DNA of 64,000 bases from Cytophagales bacterium WSM2-2 (GCA_015472025.1 BNHL01000001.1:5320001-5384000), one strand, 5' to 3'; shown: positions 8,225 through 18,600, counted from the stretch's first letter. Translations and numbers: made by a program. Notes: generated by a model from the sequence alone, not told the origin.

Positions 8225-8800
8225 TTAATTACCAGCCTTCTTCTTGTCCATTTCCTTATTGAACGTGTCTTTGAATTTTTCGTAGTCATAGTCTACTTTC
8301 AATTTCTCATCTGCAGTGATTCGGCTATTGTACTGCTTCACGAGGTCATCAGCCGAAAGCTCAATTGCCACATAAAAGCGGTAGTTCCCTTCTTTTGTTT
8401 GCACAGGTTTCTCGCAGATTGTGCGGATGCCTTGTAGCGTTTGTTCTACTACCTCGCGGTTAAGGCTCTCAAACTTTTGTTCCAATTGCTCACGCTTATC
8501 AACAGAAGTTGAGTTGGTGTAGTTATCAGTAACTGTTTTCACAGTTGTCTGAATAGATTGGGCCAGGTCGTTGCGTGCATTAACCATCGCTTTCTTTTTC
8601 GCTGTTACCAAATCCATGCTCTCGCCAATAGAGTTGGCTCTGAACACTTTACTGTCAGTGTAGAAGCCAGGGCCAGAACAAGGGATAGCAACTTCAGTTT
8701 CGCCGGTAGGCAATTTAGCCTTGCTTTTACAGCCGGCTATTAACGCGGCAGCTAAAGTCACCGCTATTGTTGAGAGTTTTAAGATTCTTTTCATATTCAT
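8225..8800 (-). CDS. LPP20-family lipoprotein, short form
   Basis: This 191-residue protein has a signal peptide ending in LIAGCKSK, with the lipobox Cys near residue 24. The body has the LPP20 hallmark of helices that begin with lists of Ala and charged residues (LVTAKKKAMVNARNDLAQSIQT), followed by a strand YRFYVAIELSADDLVKQYN. LPP20 is an outer-membrane lipoprotein antigen in Helicobacter; in other phyla related proteins have no defined task. The long LPP20 protein lies 100 bases upstream on the same strand. The start could also be ATG 8794, six bases in. Confidence 0.85.
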   Translation of the reverse strand: MNMKRILKLSTIAVTLAAALIAGCKSKAKLPTGETEVAIPCSGPGFYTDSKVFRANSIGESMDLVTAKKKAMVNARNDLAQSIQTTVKTVTDNYTNSTSVDKREQLEQKFESLNREVVEQTLQGIRTICEKPVQTKEGNYRFYVAIELSADDLVKQYNSRITADEKLKVDYDYEKFKDTFNKEMDKKKAGN

Positions 8801-8832
8801 TGGGTATTAAAGGTTATGCAATTTAACTAAAG

Positions 8833-8862
8833 CAAGTTTAAGGCCAGTCTTTTTATTTCAAA
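8833..8862 (-). promoter_or_regulatory. promoter of the short LPP20 lipoprotein gene
   Basis: On the minus strand TTTG (8862-8859) and TAAACTTG (8840-8833) are separated by 18 bases. The -33 box is exact and the -7 box is one base off TAnnTTTG. The start codon lies about 32 bases downstream. Confidence 0.5.
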
Positions 8863-8900
8863 TTATGTATTGGACAAAAACCAACGGAACAAGTTTAAAT

Positions 8901-10292
8901 CTACTGCAAAATGGCGTTGAGCATTTCAGGTAGCGTTTGATTATCCAGCCCTTCAATCAACTTACTATATGCATCCTGACTGCTTCGTTCATAGTCCAAA
9001 CTAAAACCTTTAACCCGGTCCAAGGTGGTGGTGTATATCTCTTTGTTGTCTTTCGCTGATGATACCCGAATCACGGAAGTAGCATACGTAATGTAAATAC
9101 TTCCGGATACCGCGCCTTTTTCAGAATTGGAATTTACATCAAGCATTAACTCTGCCTTGTTTTTGTCGCTGGTGAACTCGAATCCCGACTTAGCAAGGTA
9201 ATTTTTGATTTTATTGGCGACCTGTTGATTGGCTTTATCAACCCCCAGATTCTTCTCTACTACAGACAGAAAAACCAATGGTCGTTGCACGCTCATTACT
9301 ACAAGTCCTTTAGGGCTTACAATTTTTTGCGCTACCAGCGAATAAATGTCCGAAGGAGTATCTCCTGCAAACTTCAAAAGGTTCACCTTCACAGCCACTG
9401 ACTGCTCAAGATCCCGTGAGCTGATCTTTGTCAGCAGGATTTTTACCATGCCTGTCTCATCCGTTTTGTAGTCGGGAAAAACATCGCCTGATCCTTTTTC
9501 AAATGAGGCAAGTAACGGGAGCCCCGGGATCGGTTTTTGAGTAGCCTTATCTATTACTTTTGATGTCACTACCTGGCCACTTTGTGCCACAATACGGTTG
9601 ACCATAATCTGTGTTGGATTAACAGTCAGTTGCATCTTATCCAGAAGCAATTGCATGTCAGCGATGATCTCGTTGGTCAACAAAATATCCTTTCCCTGGT
9701 ATTGGAGTTGCAATGGTTCACCGAGGTACTTCTCCACTGCACGAAAGCCCTGGTAATAAAAGCCAAGGGCTGTAACGGGGTCGTTGTTCTTTTCAGCTTC
9801 TCTTGCCTTGGTAAAAAAATCAAGGCCCAGGGTGACCGCATTTCGCTTCTGCTGCTCTTTAATCTCTTTGTAGCGTTGTTTAGACAGTCTGTAGTAAACC
9901 CAGTAGTTACGGACATCCTGCCAAACATCGACCTGCTCAAATTCCTCTATATCGTCCGTGGCGGTCGTCTGGATCATCTGCTGGTATTTCTCCTGGAACT
10001 CCTTGCCGTTGTCCAATTGGTTGAGGACGGAAGTCGAAGAGATATTTACTTTGATCTCGGATACCAAATCCTCCAGGGCACTCTTTTTAGCCTCCTGGAT
10101 GTAGTTATTCTGGCCGTCTTTAGTTGCGTGTCCTATGCCGATGTAGTAGACGCCTTCGTCAGGTTTTGCGCTTAACCAAGCTGGCTGAGGGTTCTCGTCT
10201 TTCTTACCCTTCTTTTTCGAGGATTTACTTTGAGTAGAAGCCGGTGAGCAACTCACCAGCACAACCAGCATAAAGAATAAAAGCTTTTTCAC
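8901..10292 (-). CDS. LPP20-family lipoprotein, long form
   Basis: This 463-residue protein has a signal peptide ending in VLVSCSPAS (Cys15), a basic linker (KSSKKKGKK), and then an LPP20 domain (about 35-150) recognised by PAWLSAKPDEGVYYIGIGHA and EAKKSALEDLVSEIKVNIS. The second half (about 200-460) is beta-rich, with a probable Ig-like segment around QKPIPGLPLLASFEKGSGDV, and a late domain that resembles a TolB-like or LpoB-like fold. The start codon is GTG at 10292; the next codons give the KKLLFFMLV signal. A perfect -7 box lies just upstream. It is likely an outer-membrane or periplasmic partner of the shorter LPP20 protein. Function unknown. Confidence 0.82.
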   Translation of the reverse strand: MKKLLFFMLVVLVSCSPASTQSKSSKKKGKKDENPQPAWLSAKPDEGVYYIGIGHATKDGQNNYIQEAKKSALEDLVSEIKVNISSTSVLNQLDNGKEFQEKYQQMIQTTATDDIEEFEQVDVWQDVRNYWVYYRLSKQRYKEIKEQQKRNAVTLGLDFFTKAREAEKNNDPVTALGFYYQGFRAVEKYLGEPLQLQYQGKDILLTNEIIADMQLLLDKMQLTVNPTQIMVNRIVAQSGQVVTSKVIDKATQKPIPGLPLLASFEKGSGDVFPDYKTDETGMVKILLTKISSRDLEQSVAVKVNLLKFAGDTPSDIYSLVAQKIVSPKGLVVMSVQRPLVFLSVVEKNLGVDKANQQVANKIKNYLAKSGFEFTSDKNKAELMLDVNSNSEKGAVSGSIYITYATSVIRVSSAKDNKEIYTTTLDRVKGFSLDYERSSQDAYSKLIEGLDNQTLPEMLNAILQ

Positions 10293-10314
10293 TTGAGTTT
10301 GTAATGGGTTAGTT

Positions 10315-10322
10315 CAAAGATA
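10315..10322 (-). promoter_or_regulatory. -7 box TATCTTTG before the long LPP20 gene
   Basis: Exact TAnnTTTG on the minus strand, 22 bases before the GTG at 10292. There is no good -33 TTG. Confidence 0.5.
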
Positions 10323-10401
10323 GCTATAACTGTGCCGAATTTAGATCAGTGGCGAGGATTTTAGATTAATGCCCGGCTCGGGTTTTTATTTGCAATCCTT
10401 T

Positions 10402-10435
10402 ATAAAAACAAAAAGGCCGCCTTGAGGGCAGCCTT
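10402..10435 (-). terminator. terminator of the infC-rpmI-rplT operon
   Basis: AAGGC-GCC (10413-10421) pairs with GGC-GCCTT (10427-10435), with one mismatch and a 5-base loop. On the minus strand it is followed by TTTTGTTTTTATA. It lies 21 bases after the rplT stop. Confidence 0.85.
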
Positions 10436-10455
10436 CCTTTCATAATCTTTTCGGG

Positions 10456-10800
10456 TTACTTCAGCTTCTTCACCACCGCCTCAAAAGCCTGAGGATGGTT
10501 GGTAGCAAGGTCAGCCAAAGCTTTGCGGTTCAATTCAATTCCCGCAGTTTTAATTTTGCCCATGAATTCTGAATATGACATTCCGAACATCCTGGCGCCA
10601 GCATTGATACGGGCGATCCACAGAGAACGGAAATCACGCTTCTTCGCCTTGCGGTCGCGGTAGGCATAACCCATACCCTTTTCGACCTTGTTCTTGGCGA
10701 CTGTCCAAACATTTTTTCCGCGGCCAAAATAACCTTTGGCTTGCTCGAGTGTCCTTTTGCGCCTCTTGCGTGAGGCAACGTTGTTTACTGAACGTGGCAT
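10456..10800 (-). CDS. rplT: large ribosomal subunit protein L20
   Basis: 114 residues, the usual L20 length, with [15 protein letters not shown] at the N-terminus and the conserved [11 protein letters not shown] segment. It binds 23S rRNA early in assembly of the large subunit. It is the last gene of infC-rpmI-rplT and is followed by a terminator. In E. coli L20 represses its own operon by binding a leader structure. A structured spacer precedes the gene here, but whether that works the same way is not known. Confidence 0.99.
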   Translation of the reverse strand: MPRSVNNVASRKRRKRTLEQAKGYFGRGKNVWTVAKNKVEKGMGYAYRDRKAKKRDFRSLWIARINAGARMFGMSYSEFMGKIKTAGIELNRKALADLATNHPQAFEAVVKKLK

Positions 10801-10896
10801 TTTACTTTAGATTTTTGACCGCAGGCGTCCCGAAATTCGAGCTCTTTGTGCCATCGGTCGGGTTTAACATAAAACCAATCCGCCAACCGGCGGATT
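10801..10896 (-). promoter_or_regulatory. structured spacer between rpmI and rplT
   Basis: The 94-base gap is long for a ribosomal operon. It holds an 8-bp perfect hairpin (10877-10884 with 10889-10896) touching the rpmI stop codon, a second 5-bp hairpin (10861-10865 with 10872-10876), and a longer-range pairing GACCG (10817-10821) with CGGTC (10855-10859). It may be an L20 control site, a processing site or a partial attenuator. Seen in the sequence; the role is inferred. Confidence 0.45.
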
Positions 10897-11095
10897 ATAC
10901 TAAATAAGGCAGCATCGGTTTGATGTTGCTCTCATCTACTTTCTTAACAGTTACTTTGTTACCAAGTCTTCTCTTTTGCTTGGTTTCTTTCTTGGTCAGA
11001 ATGTGTCTTGCATAAGCTTTCTTACGCTTAATTTTACCGCTTCCGGTTACTTTGAAGCGCTTCTTTGCTCCTGACTTGGTTTTTAACTTAGGCAT
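10895..11095 (-). CDS. rpmI: large ribosomal subunit protein L35
   Basis: 66 residues, strongly basic, with the L35 pattern [20 protein letters not shown] and [16 protein letters not shown]. It is a small assembly component of the 50S subunit. It lies 17 bases after infC, in the conserved order infC-rpmI-rplT. Confidence 0.98.
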   Translation of the reverse strand: MPKLKTKSGAKKRFKVTGSGKIKRKKAYARHILTKKETKQKRRLGNKVTVKKVDESNIKPMLPYLV

Positions 11096-11112
11096 GATAT
11101 CAACAATTAAAT

Positions 11113-11685
11113 CTATTTACCTTTTCCTTTGGGTGTCAGCATTAAATACATCCGCTTTCCTTCGAGCTGAGGCATTTGCTCCACTTTTCCAAGCTCTTCC
11201 AGCGACTGGGCGAACTTCAACAGCAAGATCTCACCACGTTCTTTATAGACGATTGAACGACCGGCAAAATGCACATACGCCTTAACTTTCGCTCCGTCTT
11301 TCAGGAAATTCTCCGCGTGCTTGACTTTAAAATTGAAATCGTGGTCATCCGTATTGGGTCCAAAACGAATCTCTTTCAAGATTGACTTTTGGGCATTGGC
11401 CTTGATTTCTTTCTGTTTCTTCTTTTGTTCGTACTTAAACTTCGAGTAGTCAACTACTTTGCAAACCGGGGGGTCTGCTTTCGGTGAAATCTCAACCAAA
11501 TCCAATCCTTGCTCCTGAGCCAGTTTAATAGCTACTGAAATCGGGTAAACATCTACTTTGATGTTCTCTCCCACTACTCGCACACGCTGTGCGGTGATTC
11601 TTTCATTGATGCGGTAGGGTTCTTCTACTACTCGCGGCCGGAAACCTCTATTGTAAGGTCGGTTATTCGTTGGTCTTAATGCCAC
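11113..11685 (-). CDS. infC: translation initiation factor IF-3
   Basis: 190 residues in the two-domain IF-3 layout: N-domain with [19 protein letters not shown] and [19 protein letters not shown], a basic helical linker ([13 protein letters not shown]), and C-domain with [20 protein letters not shown]. It binds the 30S subunit, checks the start codon and keeps the subunits apart. The start codon is GTG at 11685. In many bacteria infC uses a rare AUU/AUC start for self-control; none is in frame here. A promoter lies at 11725-11754, so the gene can be expressed apart from thrS. Confidence 0.98.
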   Translation of the reverse strand: MALRPTNNRPYNRGFRPRVVEEPYRINERITAQRVRVVGENIKVDVYPISVAIKLAQEQGLDLVEISPKADPPVCKVVDYSKFKYEQKKKQKEIKANAQKSILKEIRFGPNTDDHDFNFKVKHAENFLKDGAKVKAYVHFAGRSIVYKERGEILLLKFAQSLEELGKVEQMPQLEGKRMYLMLTPKGKGK

Positions 11686-11724
11686 TCGTTGGGTTTAAAT
11701 TCGACTTTTTTCAAAAACAGGCTG

Positions 11725-11754
11725 CAAATATCGGGATATTTTCGGTTTTTCAAA
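11725..11754 (-). promoter_or_regulatory. promoter of infC-rpmI-rplT
   Basis: On the minus strand TTTG (11754-11751) and GATATTTG (11732-11725) are 18 bases apart. The -7 box has one mismatch at its first base. It falls in the 78-base gap between thrS and infC. Confidence 0.5.
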
Positions 11755-11763
11755 ATAGAGGCA

Positions 11764-13698
11764 TTAGCCTGGCATCCTGAAGTCCGCTTTGAACTGCTCT
11801 ACAAACTCGTTCAATCCCATCGCGCCCTTATCACCTTCACCATGCTTACGAACAGCTACCTTGTTTTCGGTTGCCTCTTTTTCTCCTACAATCAGCATGA
11901 ATGGGACCTTTTTCACTTCGGCATCGCGGATTTTTCGTCCTATTTTCTCATCACGGTCATCCAGGAAGCCACGGATATCACTCTCTTTCAATTGATCGAC
12001 TACTTTTTGAGCGTAGTCATTGAATTTCTCAGAGATCGGCAGCACAGCAAATTGTTCAGGTGCCAGCCACAATGGGAAATTACCTGCGCAATGCTCGATT
12101 AACACGGCTACAAAACGTTCAAGTGAACCAAATGGTGCCCGGTGAATCATCACAGGTCTGTGCTTCTGGTTGTCTGAGCCTACATACTCGAGTTCAAATC
12201 GCTGTGGTAACTGGTAGTCTACCTGAATGGTACCCAACTGCCAGCTTCTTCCAAGTGCATCACGCACCATGAAATCGAGTTTTGGGCCATAGAAGGCAGC
12301 CTCGCCTTTCACAGCAACTGTTTTTAATCCTCGTTCATCAGCTGCCTCCTGAATCTCCTGTTCTGCTCTGTCCCATAGGTCATCTCCACCAATGTACTTC
12401 TGTTTATTATCAGGATCACGTAGCGAAACCTGGGCGGTGTAATTTTCAAACCCAAGGGAATTGAAGACATGCAATACCAAGTCAATTACCTTCACAAATT
12501 CATTCTTCACCTGGTCCGGTCTGCAGAAAATGTGCGCATCATCCTGAGTAAAACCCCTTACACGCGTGAGGCCATGGAGCTCTCCGCTCTGCTCATATCG
12601 ATAAACAGTTCCAAACTCTGCGTAACGAATAGGTAAATCTTTATATGATCGCGGCTTTGTCTTATAAATCTCACAATGATGTGGACAGTTCATTGGCTTC
12701 AGCAAGAATTCTTCAGTCTCATCAGGTGTGTGAATAGGCTGGAATGAGTCCTTACCATATTTTTCGTAATGACCCGATGTAACATAAAGTTGTTTGCTTC
12801 CGATATGAGGTGTCACGACTGGATCGTAACCGGCTTTGATTTGTGCTTTGCGCATGAATTGCTCCAGGCGTTCACGTAGAACTGTTCCTTTTGGCAACCA
12901 AAGGGGAAGGCCCATGCCTACTTTTTCCGAGAAGGCGAACAACTCCAGTTCTTTTCCAAGTTTGCGATGATCACGCTTCTTCGCTTCCTCCAGCATGTGG
13001 AGATACTCGTCCAGTTCCTTTTGCTTGGGGAAAGTGATACCATAAACGCGGGTGAGCATTTTATTTTTTTCATCGCCACGCCAATACGCACCAGCCACAC
13101 TCAGCAACTTCACCGCCTTAATCGGGCCAGTGGAAGGAATGTGCGGACCACGGCACAGGTCTACAAAATTTCCCTGCTGATAAAAAGTGATGGCTCCATC
13201 CTGCAGGCCATCGATGAGTTCGAGTTTATATTGATCTCCTTTTTTCTTGAAGTAATCGGTAGCTTCAGCTTTGGAAACGTCTCTGCGTACGAAGGCGCTG
13301 TTGGTTTTCGCCAATTCAACCATTTTCTTTTCAACGGCCGCAAGATCCTCTTCGCCAAAGGTTTTGTCACCCAGATCTACATCGTAGTAAAATCCATTTT
13401 CGATAGGCGGACCAATGCCGAACTTCACTCCTGGATAAAGTGCTTCTAATGCTTCAGCAAATAAGTGCGCTGAGGAATGCCAGAAAGCGTACTTACCACC
13501 TTTGTCGTTCCATGTAAATATCTTGATAGACGAATCTTTCGTTATCGATCGACTCAAGTCCCAGATTTCTCCGTTCACTTCAATAGACAGTGCATTACGC
13601 GCAAGCCCTTCGCTGATGCTTTGCGCGATTTCCATTCCCTTTATTCCTGATGCGAATTCCTTTACCGAACCGTCAGGTAATGTAATCTTAACGTTCAT
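11764..13698 (-). CDS. thrS: threonine-tRNA ligase
   Basis: Charges tRNA-Thr. The 644-residue protein has the full set of domains: TGS (about 1-60), the editing domain with HSSAH and CRGPHIP (about 75-230), a class II catalytic core with the motif 2 loop [17 protein letters not shown] and the zinc ligand region NCPHHCEIY, motif 3 [11 protein letters not shown], and the C-terminal anticodon domain. The start is ATG 13698; the TTG two codons earlier is unnecessary. It lies between metG and infC, all on the minus strand. Confidence 0.98.
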   Translation of the reverse strand: MNVKITLPDGSVKEFASGIKGMEIAQSISEGLARNALSIEVNGEIWDLSRSITKDSSIKIFTWNDKGGKYAFWHSSAHLFAEALEALYPGVKFGIGPPIENGFYYDVDLGDKTFGEEDLAAVEKKMVELAKTNSAFVRRDVSKAEATDYFKKKGDQYKLELIDGLQDGAITFYQQGNFVDLCRGPHIPSTGPIKAVKLLSVAGAYWRGDEKNKMLTRVYGITFPKQKELDEYLHMLEEAKKRDHRKLGKELELFAFSEKVGMGLPLWLPKGTVLRERLEQFMRKAQIKAGYDPVVTPHIGSKQLYVTSGHYEKYGKDSFQPIHTPDETEEFLLKPMNCPHHCEIYKTKPRSYKDLPIRYAEFGTVYRYEQSGELHGLTRVRGFTQDDAHIFCRPDQVKNEFVKVIDLVLHVFNSLGFENYTAQVSLRDPDNKQKYIGGDDLWDRAEQEIQEAADERGLKTVAVKGEAAFYGPKLDFMVRDALGRSWQLGTIQVDYQLPQRFELEYVGSDNQKHRPVMIHRAPFGSLERFVAVLIEHCAGNFPLWLAPEQFAVLPISEKFNDYAQKVVDQLKESDIRGFLDDRDEKIGRKIRDAEVKKVPFMLIVGEKEATENKVAVRKHGEGDKGAMGLNEFVEQFKADFRMPG

Positions 13699-13759
13699 GA
13701 TCAAATTTTCGAACCGTAAATATAGAGTTAATAGTTATTCATTATCAGTTCAAAGACAC

Positions 13760-15868
13760 TTAGCTGATCTTTGAGCCGGGGGCAACTATATCGGATGGTT
13801 GCAGCAGTCTAACCTTCCCGTCTTTATCTGTGACTGACAGAATCATTCCCTGCGACTCCACTCCCATGATTTTGCGAGGAGCCAAATTCACAAGTAAGGT
13901 CACTTGCTTACCCAACATTTCTTCAGGGGTAAAGTGTTCTGCAATTCCACTGAGAATAGTCCTGACATCAATACCGGTATCGACCTGGAACTGCAGAAGT
14001 TTTTTTGACTTCTCAACCCTTTCCGCTTTCAGAATTTTGCCAATACGGATATCCATTTTGGCAAAATCATCATAAGTGATTTCAGTCTTGGCCGGTTCGG
14101 CAGGTGTTGCTGCAAGTTCCATAGCTTTCTTTTTATCGTTCAGTTTTTTTATTTGAGTGTCGATGACGTCATCTTCGATTTTCTCGAACAAAAGTTTTGG
14201 TTCACCCAATTGATGACCTGGTTTTAATAAGGAAGCACTTCCCGTCTGGCTCCAGTCGGTAGCACCAACAAAGGCGAGCATTTCCTTTAGCTTCTTCGAA
14301 GTGAATGGCAAGAATGGTTCGCACACTACTGCGAGATTAGCGGAAATTTGCAACGCCAGGTTGAGAATCGTACCTACCCGCTGCAAATCCGTTTTCGCCA
14401 ACTTCCATGGCTCAGTCTCGGCCAGGTATTTATTACCCAGTCGCGCCAAATCCATCAGATGAGCAGTGGCTTCTCGGAAGCGATACCCTTCAATGGACGT
14501 AGCTATCTTGGATGGGAATTCTTTCAAATCAGAAATCACTTTCTGATCGACTTCAGTCAGTGTACCCACTGCCGGGATCTTGTTTTCGAAATACTTCTGT
14601 GTGAGCACTAAAGCCCGGTTCACAAAATTTCCAAAAATCGCAACGAGTTCGTTATTGTTTTTTGCCTGAAAATCTTTCCAGGTAAACTCACTGTCTTTGC
14701 TCTCCGGCAAATTGGTAAGCAATGCATAACGCAGCACATCCGGTTTGTCGGGGAAATCTTCGAGGTACTCATGCATCTCGATCGACCAGCCGCGACTCGT
14801 GCTCATCTTGTCACCTTCCAGGTTCATGAATTCATTGGCTGGTACGTTGTCCGGCACAATGTATTCGCCCGAAGCGTGAAGCATAATCGGAAAGATGATA
14901 CAATGAAAAACGATATTGTCCTTACCAATGAAGTGAACCAGTTTCGTTTCCTCATCTGACCAGTATTTCTTCCAATCGTCACTTTTAGTTTTCCCAAAAT
15001 CACGCTGGGGGGTCGAGAACTCTTTTTTTCCATCCGTTACTTCAGAGAAAAGTGCACGGGTAGCAGAGATGTAACCAATAGGTGCATCAAACCAAACGTA
15101 AAGGACTTTCCCTTCTGCATTGGGCAGCGGCACCTTAATCCCCCAATCGAGATCACGAGTCATTGCACGGGGTTGCAGGCCTGCATCGATCCATGATTTG
15201 CACTGACCATACACACTTGGACGCCAATCATCTTTGTGTGACTCCAAAATCCATTCTTTTAACCAGCCTTCGTAATTCTGCAATGGCAGGTACCAGTGTT
15301 TTGTCGGACGAAGTACAGGCGCTTTTCCAGAGAGAGTGGAACGCGGGTTGATCAAATCACTCGGACTCAACGAAGAGCCACATTTCTCGCACTGATCGCC
15401 ATATGCATTGTTATGACCGCATTTAGGACAGGTACCGACAATATATCTGTCTGCCAGAAAAACTTTAGCCTCATCATCGTAATACTGCTCTGATGTCTCT
15501 TCCGTCAGCAAGCCCTTCTTATGCATCAGCAGAAAAAACTCTTGCGAAGTCTGGTGATGAATAGGTTCGCTGGTACGATGGTAGATATCAAACGACATTC
15601 CCAGCTTATCAAAACAATCGCGAATTAGCACATGATACTTATCGATGATCGCTTTGGGTGTAGTCTTCTCTTTCAGGGCTTGATTAGGTATAGCTGTGCC
15701 GTGCTCATCGCTCCCGCTCACAAACACTACGTCCTTTCCACTCAAACGCAAATAGCGCACATACACGTCTGCCGGAATGTACGCTCCTGCCAGGTGCCCG
15801 ATGTGTTTCGGGCCATTAGCATAGGGCAAGGCAGCCGTTACCATGTAACGCTTGTGATTTTTACTCAT
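13760..15868 (-). CDS. metG: methionine-tRNA ligase
   Basis: Charges both initiator and elongator tRNA-Met. The 702-residue protein has the class I HIGH motif in [11 protein letters not shown] near residue 16, a zinc knuckle CPKCG...CEKCG (about 150-165), KMSTSRG as the KMSKS loop, an anticodon-binding helical domain, and a C-terminal OB-fold tRNA-binding domain (about 600-702, [20 protein letters not shown]). The last domain makes the enzyme a dimer in relatives. CATCTTTG at 15888-15895 (minus strand) is a -7 box with one mismatch, 20 bases before the ATG. Confidence 0.98.
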   Translation of the reverse strand: MSKNHKRYMVTAALPYANGPKHIGHLAGAYIPADVYVRYLRLSGKDVVFVSGSDEHGTAIPNQALKEKTTPKAIIDKYHVLIRDCFDKLGMSFDIYHRTSEPIHHQTSQEFFLLMHKKGLLTEETSEQYYDDEAKVFLADRYIVGTCPKCGHNNAYGDQCEKCGSSLSPSDLINPRSTLSGKAPVLRPTKHWYLPLQNYEGWLKEWILESHKDDWRPSVYGQCKSWIDAGLQPRAMTRDLDWGIKVPLPNAEGKVLYVWFDAPIGYISATRALFSEVTDGKKEFSTPQRDFGKTKSDDWKKYWSDEETKLVHFIGKDNIVFHCIIFPIMLHASGEYIVPDNVPANEFMNLEGDKMSTSRGWSIEMHEYLEDFPDKPDVLRYALLTNLPESKDSEFTWKDFQAKNNNELVAIFGNFVNRALVLTQKYFENKIPAVGTLTEVDQKVISDLKEFPSKIATSIEGYRFREATAHLMDLARLGNKYLAETEPWKLAKTDLQRVGTILNLALQISANLAVVCEPFLPFTSKKLKEMLAFVGATDWSQTGSASLLKPGHQLGEPKLLFEKIEDDVIDTQIKKLNDKKKAMELAATPAEPAKTEITYDDFAKMDIRIGKILKAERVEKSKKLLQFQVDTGIDVRTILSGIAEHFTPEEMLGKQVTLLVNLAPRKIMGVESQGMILSVTDKDGKVRLLQPSDIVAPGSKIS

Positions 15869-15906
15869 AGTTCTAAAAAATGGAATGCAAAGATGGGAAA
15901 TGAAAA

Positions 15907-18114
15907 TCAGATATTCGAAGCGCCTGGCGGTGAATCGATTTGTTTTTCCTCGAGATCAACCAATTTTTTATCGCTTCGGTTCCGGGCAGAAATTACCTCG
16001 TGAATATCAGCTGGAAACAACACCTGAAAGACGGAACCGCCGGGGCCTGATTGCAACAAACTAACCTCACCTCCTGCTTTGTCTACAGCTGTTTTGACAA
16101 GGTAGAGTCCAACTCCTCCAATTTCAGATTGTTCTGATGCCCTTACGAACATTTTGAAGATATCATCTACTTCACCTCTATGAATACCTATTCCGTTGTC
16201 TTCCACAGTCACTTTCACTGCACTGCGCTCGCGGGTAAGCTTGATTTTGACATAAGGGTCAACCCGTTCTGACGATGAACGGAATTTGACGGAGTTATCA
16301 ATGAGATTTTCTAGGACTGTCCTTACCAGGAATTCGTCAGAGACAATTGTACTGCCCGGTGGTACATCGTACTGAAAAGAGAACTTCGATGTCACACCTT
16401 TTTTCTTTTCAAATAAAATGATGTCTTCGATCATCGTATTGAAATTGATCGGGGCCGGCTTTACTTGCGAATGTGTCACATAGTTCACTGTCTGCAGGCG
16501 AGTAAGAATGACGTTGAGCTTATCAGTAGTAACATCAAATTTCCGGAAATACTCAATCGCCAGTGGGTCTTTCAAATCCATCAGCGCCACATTACACATT
16601 CCTTTTAGTGTGACAAGAGGCCCGCGGATGTCATGTGAACTTTTGTAGATAAAGTAATCCAGTTCACTGTTCACTTTTTGAAGTGCGTTGTTAGCCAATA
16701 ACAAGTCACCGGTGCGCTGAGTCACTTTGGTTTCCAATTCCTTGTTATGGTTTTCCAGTCTTTCGTTCTGCTCTTCGATTTTGTTTTTGGCTCTTGAAAT
16801 TTCTTTGTTCGCCCGCTGCTGCTTCTTGCTGAAATAGAACATCATCATTGCAAGTGTGACTACGAGACATGTGATCGCGAAAATAAAAAAGTACTGCCGC
16901 TGTTGGCGGACAATGATTTCGTTTTGTAAAGCTAGGAACTGGTCTTTCTGAGCAATGGTTTTGAGGTTCTCCCGTTGGTCGAAGTTGGTTTGAACACGCG
17001 TAAGATTACTTATAAGCTGATCGTTATAAATACTGTCTTTAAATTGAGAGTATTTGTTTTGATAACTGAGTGACTTTTGATAGTCGTTCTTTTTTCCGTA
17101 AAAATCTGCTAGTTCCTTGTAAACGGATAATTTTCCAAGCGCAAGGTTGGCTGCTTCTACCAATGCTTCGGCCTCTTTTAAATATGCTAATCCTTGCTCT
17201 TCATTTTTTAAATCAATTTCAATCTTACCCAAGGCCACCAAATTCTCCTCGGAATATCTAACATCATTTTGCCTTTTGGATATTTCAAGTGATTTTAGAA
17301 AATTTTCCTTGGCCTTTTGATATTGATGATCCGCCTGATAAGCATATCCTAGTCCCTCTAATCCTTCCTTAACAATATTATCATCGCATTCGTTTTTACA
17401 AATATTAAAACCTTCATTAAAAAAGCCAATGGCCTTATTAAATCTCCCTAATTGATTGCTTGCTAAACCTAGATTAATGTAGACTCTTTCCATACCACCA
17501 AAATCATGGAGCTCCTCACTAATAGCAACAGCTTTTAAGCAATATTGAATTGATTTCTCATAATCTCTGAGGTTATAAAAAACAAGACCGATATTGTTGA
17601 GTGCATTTCGTATTGATTTCTTGTCACCTTCTTCTTCACGGATTTGTAAAGATTGATAATGATATTCAAGAGCCTTATCGTAATTTCCTAGTGAGACGGA
17701 GGCAATCCCCGCATTGTTGAGAATAAATTTAATTTGCTTTTTTAGTTCTGGGTATTCTTTTTGATTTCGGTATACAAGATTCAGAGTACTTTTCAGTGTG
17801 GCAAGAGCTTCTTCATTCCTACCTAAATCCATAAGCGAATATGCTCGCATCCGTCCACCTTGGACCATTCTTAAACTATCGCCAAGAGATAACGCTAAAT
17901 CATTGTATTGATTGGCGTATTCAAGAGCCGCGTTGAAATTATACCTATTAGTCGCTTTAAATAATTCATTCAAAATCTCGAATCGATCAGCGTGCTTTGA
18001 TCCTCTCAAAGCTTGGTTCAAAGAGTCAAGCTTGCCAGCGTCTTGAGCAAGGGATGGGATAGCTACAAGAATAAGGCAAAGAATGGAGAATTTAAAAAAG
18101 AGGTACGGAGGCAA
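15907..18114 (-). CDS. sensor histidine kinase with periplasmic TPR domain
   Basis: A 735-residue kinase. A signal peptide ([16 protein letters not shown]) leads into TPR repeats over about 40-340 (for example [20 protein letters not shown]). One membrane helix follows (408-429), then a coiled coil (about 435-485), a HisKA domain with SSHDIRGPL (His494), and a HATPase with an N box ([11 protein letters not shown], Asn603) and G boxes ([14 protein letters not shown]). The TPR part should therefore be periplasmic, the kinase cytoplasmic. No response regulator is adjacent. The start is TTG 18114: a stop codon lies two codons upstream and no Met occurs until well inside the TPR domain. Two micro-peptide genes diverge from it. 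The signal it senses is unknown. Confidence 0.9.
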   Translation of the reverse strand: MPPYLFFKFSILCLILVAIPSLAQDAGKLDSLNQALRGSKHADRFEILNELFKATNRYNFNAALEYANQYNDLALSLGDSLRMVQGGRMRAYSLMDLGRNEEALATLKSTLNLVYRNQKEYPELKKQIKFILNNAGIASVSLGNYDKALEYHYQSLQIREEEGDKKSIRNALNNIGLVFYNLRDYEKSIQYCLKAVAISEELHDFGGMERVYINLGLASNQLGRFNKAIGFFNEGFNICKNECDDNIVKEGLEGLGYAYQADHQYQKAKENFLKSLEISKRQNDVRYSEENLVALGKIEIDLKNEEQGLAYLKEAEALVEAANLALGKLSVYKELADFYGKKNDYQKSLSYQNKYSQFKDSIYNDQLISNLTRVQTNFDQRENLKTIAQKDQFLALQNEIIVRQQRQYFFIFAITCLVVTLAMMMFYFSKKQQRANKEISRAKNKIEEQNERLENHNKELETKVTQRTGDLLLANNALQKVNSELDYFIYKSSHDIRGPLVTLKGMCNVALMDLKDPLAIEYFRKFDVTTDKLNVILTRLQTVNYVTHSQVKPAPINFNTMIEDIILFEKKKGVTSKFSFQYDVPPGSTIVSDEFLVRTVLENLIDNSVKFRSSSERVDPYVKIKLTRERSAVKVTVEDNGIGIHRGEVDDIFKMFVRASEQSEIGGVGLYLVKTAVDKAGGEVSLLQSGPGGSVFQVLFPADIHEVISARNRSDKKLVDLEEKQIDSPPGASNI

Positions 18115-18218
18115 GGTTCAAAAAATAAGTGTCGAAACTACAAAAAAAAATCGTCAGACTTTTGTCTTGCCAACCAGGCACAAAGTAAAATATTAAACCT
18201 AACCAACCAAAAAACAAA

Positions 18219-18347
18219 ATGAAAAAGTTATTCTACATCCTAGCCCTCACACTGGTCGTCTGCTTCTCTCTGTCTTCATGCACTGAAGAAGTAGTAAAAC
18301 CTAAGGACACCAATGGCGGTGGCGAAGGAAGCCCAATCAAAGAATAA
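18219..18347 (+). CDS. very small lipoprotein (42 residues)
   Basis: The ATG at 18219 opens a 42-residue frame with a textbook lipoprotein signal: MKKLFYILALTL, a hydrophobic core, and LSSC with Cys21. The mature part is only about 22 residues, acidic and Gly-rich (DTNGGGEGSPIKE). A 23-base gap leads to the next micro-gene. The complete signal peptide argues strongly that it is real. It diverges from the TPR kinase gene 105 bases away. The role is unknown; a secreted signal or an anchor peptide is possible. Confidence 0.7.
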   Translation: MKKLFYILALTLVVCFSLSSCTEEVVKPKDTNGGGEGSPIKE

Positions 18348-18370
18348 GTAAAATTTTAAACCATATAGTT

Positions 18371-18520
18371 ATGAAGACCAAAACATTCATCATCGCTATT
18401 ATAGCAATCTCGTTGCTTTCATTCACTTTGATCAAAACTTCAAAATCCAACAAAGAGACTGCGAAGCAGGAGCAGAAAGCGCACTCGGGTTTTGCAATGC
18501 AAGACAGCGATCAGTTCTAA
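18371..18520 (+). CDS. very small secreted or membrane peptide (49 residues)
   Basis: The ATG at 18371 opens a 49-residue frame. MKTKTFIIAIIAISLLSFTLI is a basic start and one hydrophobic helix; a polar tail rich in Lys and Glu ends in SGFAMQDSDQF. No lipobox is present, so it is either cleaved by signal peptidase I after the helix or stays in the membrane. It follows the 42-residue lipoprotein and is probably cotranscribed. I do not recognise a family. The well-formed hydrophobic N-terminus supports coding. Confidence 0.62.
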   Translation: MKTKTFIIAIIAISLLSFTLIKTSKSNKETAKQEQKAHSGFAMQDSDQF

Positions 18521-18554
18521 TCCGCTTTTTACGAGAGCGCAATTTTGAACAAAA

Positions 18555-18600
18555 AGCAAAAAGGCAGGCCTGCTGCGGGTACTGCCTTTAAGCATTTGCT
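18555..18600 (+). terminator. hairpin after the micro-peptide genes
   Basis: AAGGCAG (18561-18567) pairs with CTGCCTT (18582-18588), and outside it AGCAAA (18555-18560) pairs with TTTGCT (18595-18600). The T tract is weak, so termination is likely but not certain. Confidence 0.5.

Noticed and set aside
9582-10175. 197-residue open frame on the plus strand
   Set aside because: Antisense to the long LPP20 lipoprotein gene; hydrophobic Leu/Val-rich translation without domain features.
10372-10390. Small hairpin CCCG-GCT-CGGG followed by TTTTT on the plus strand
   Set aside because: No plus-strand gene ends here; the stem is only 4 bp with a 3-base loop.
12967-13449. 160-residue open frame on the plus strand
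   Set aside because: Antisense to thrS, whose domains cover this region fully.
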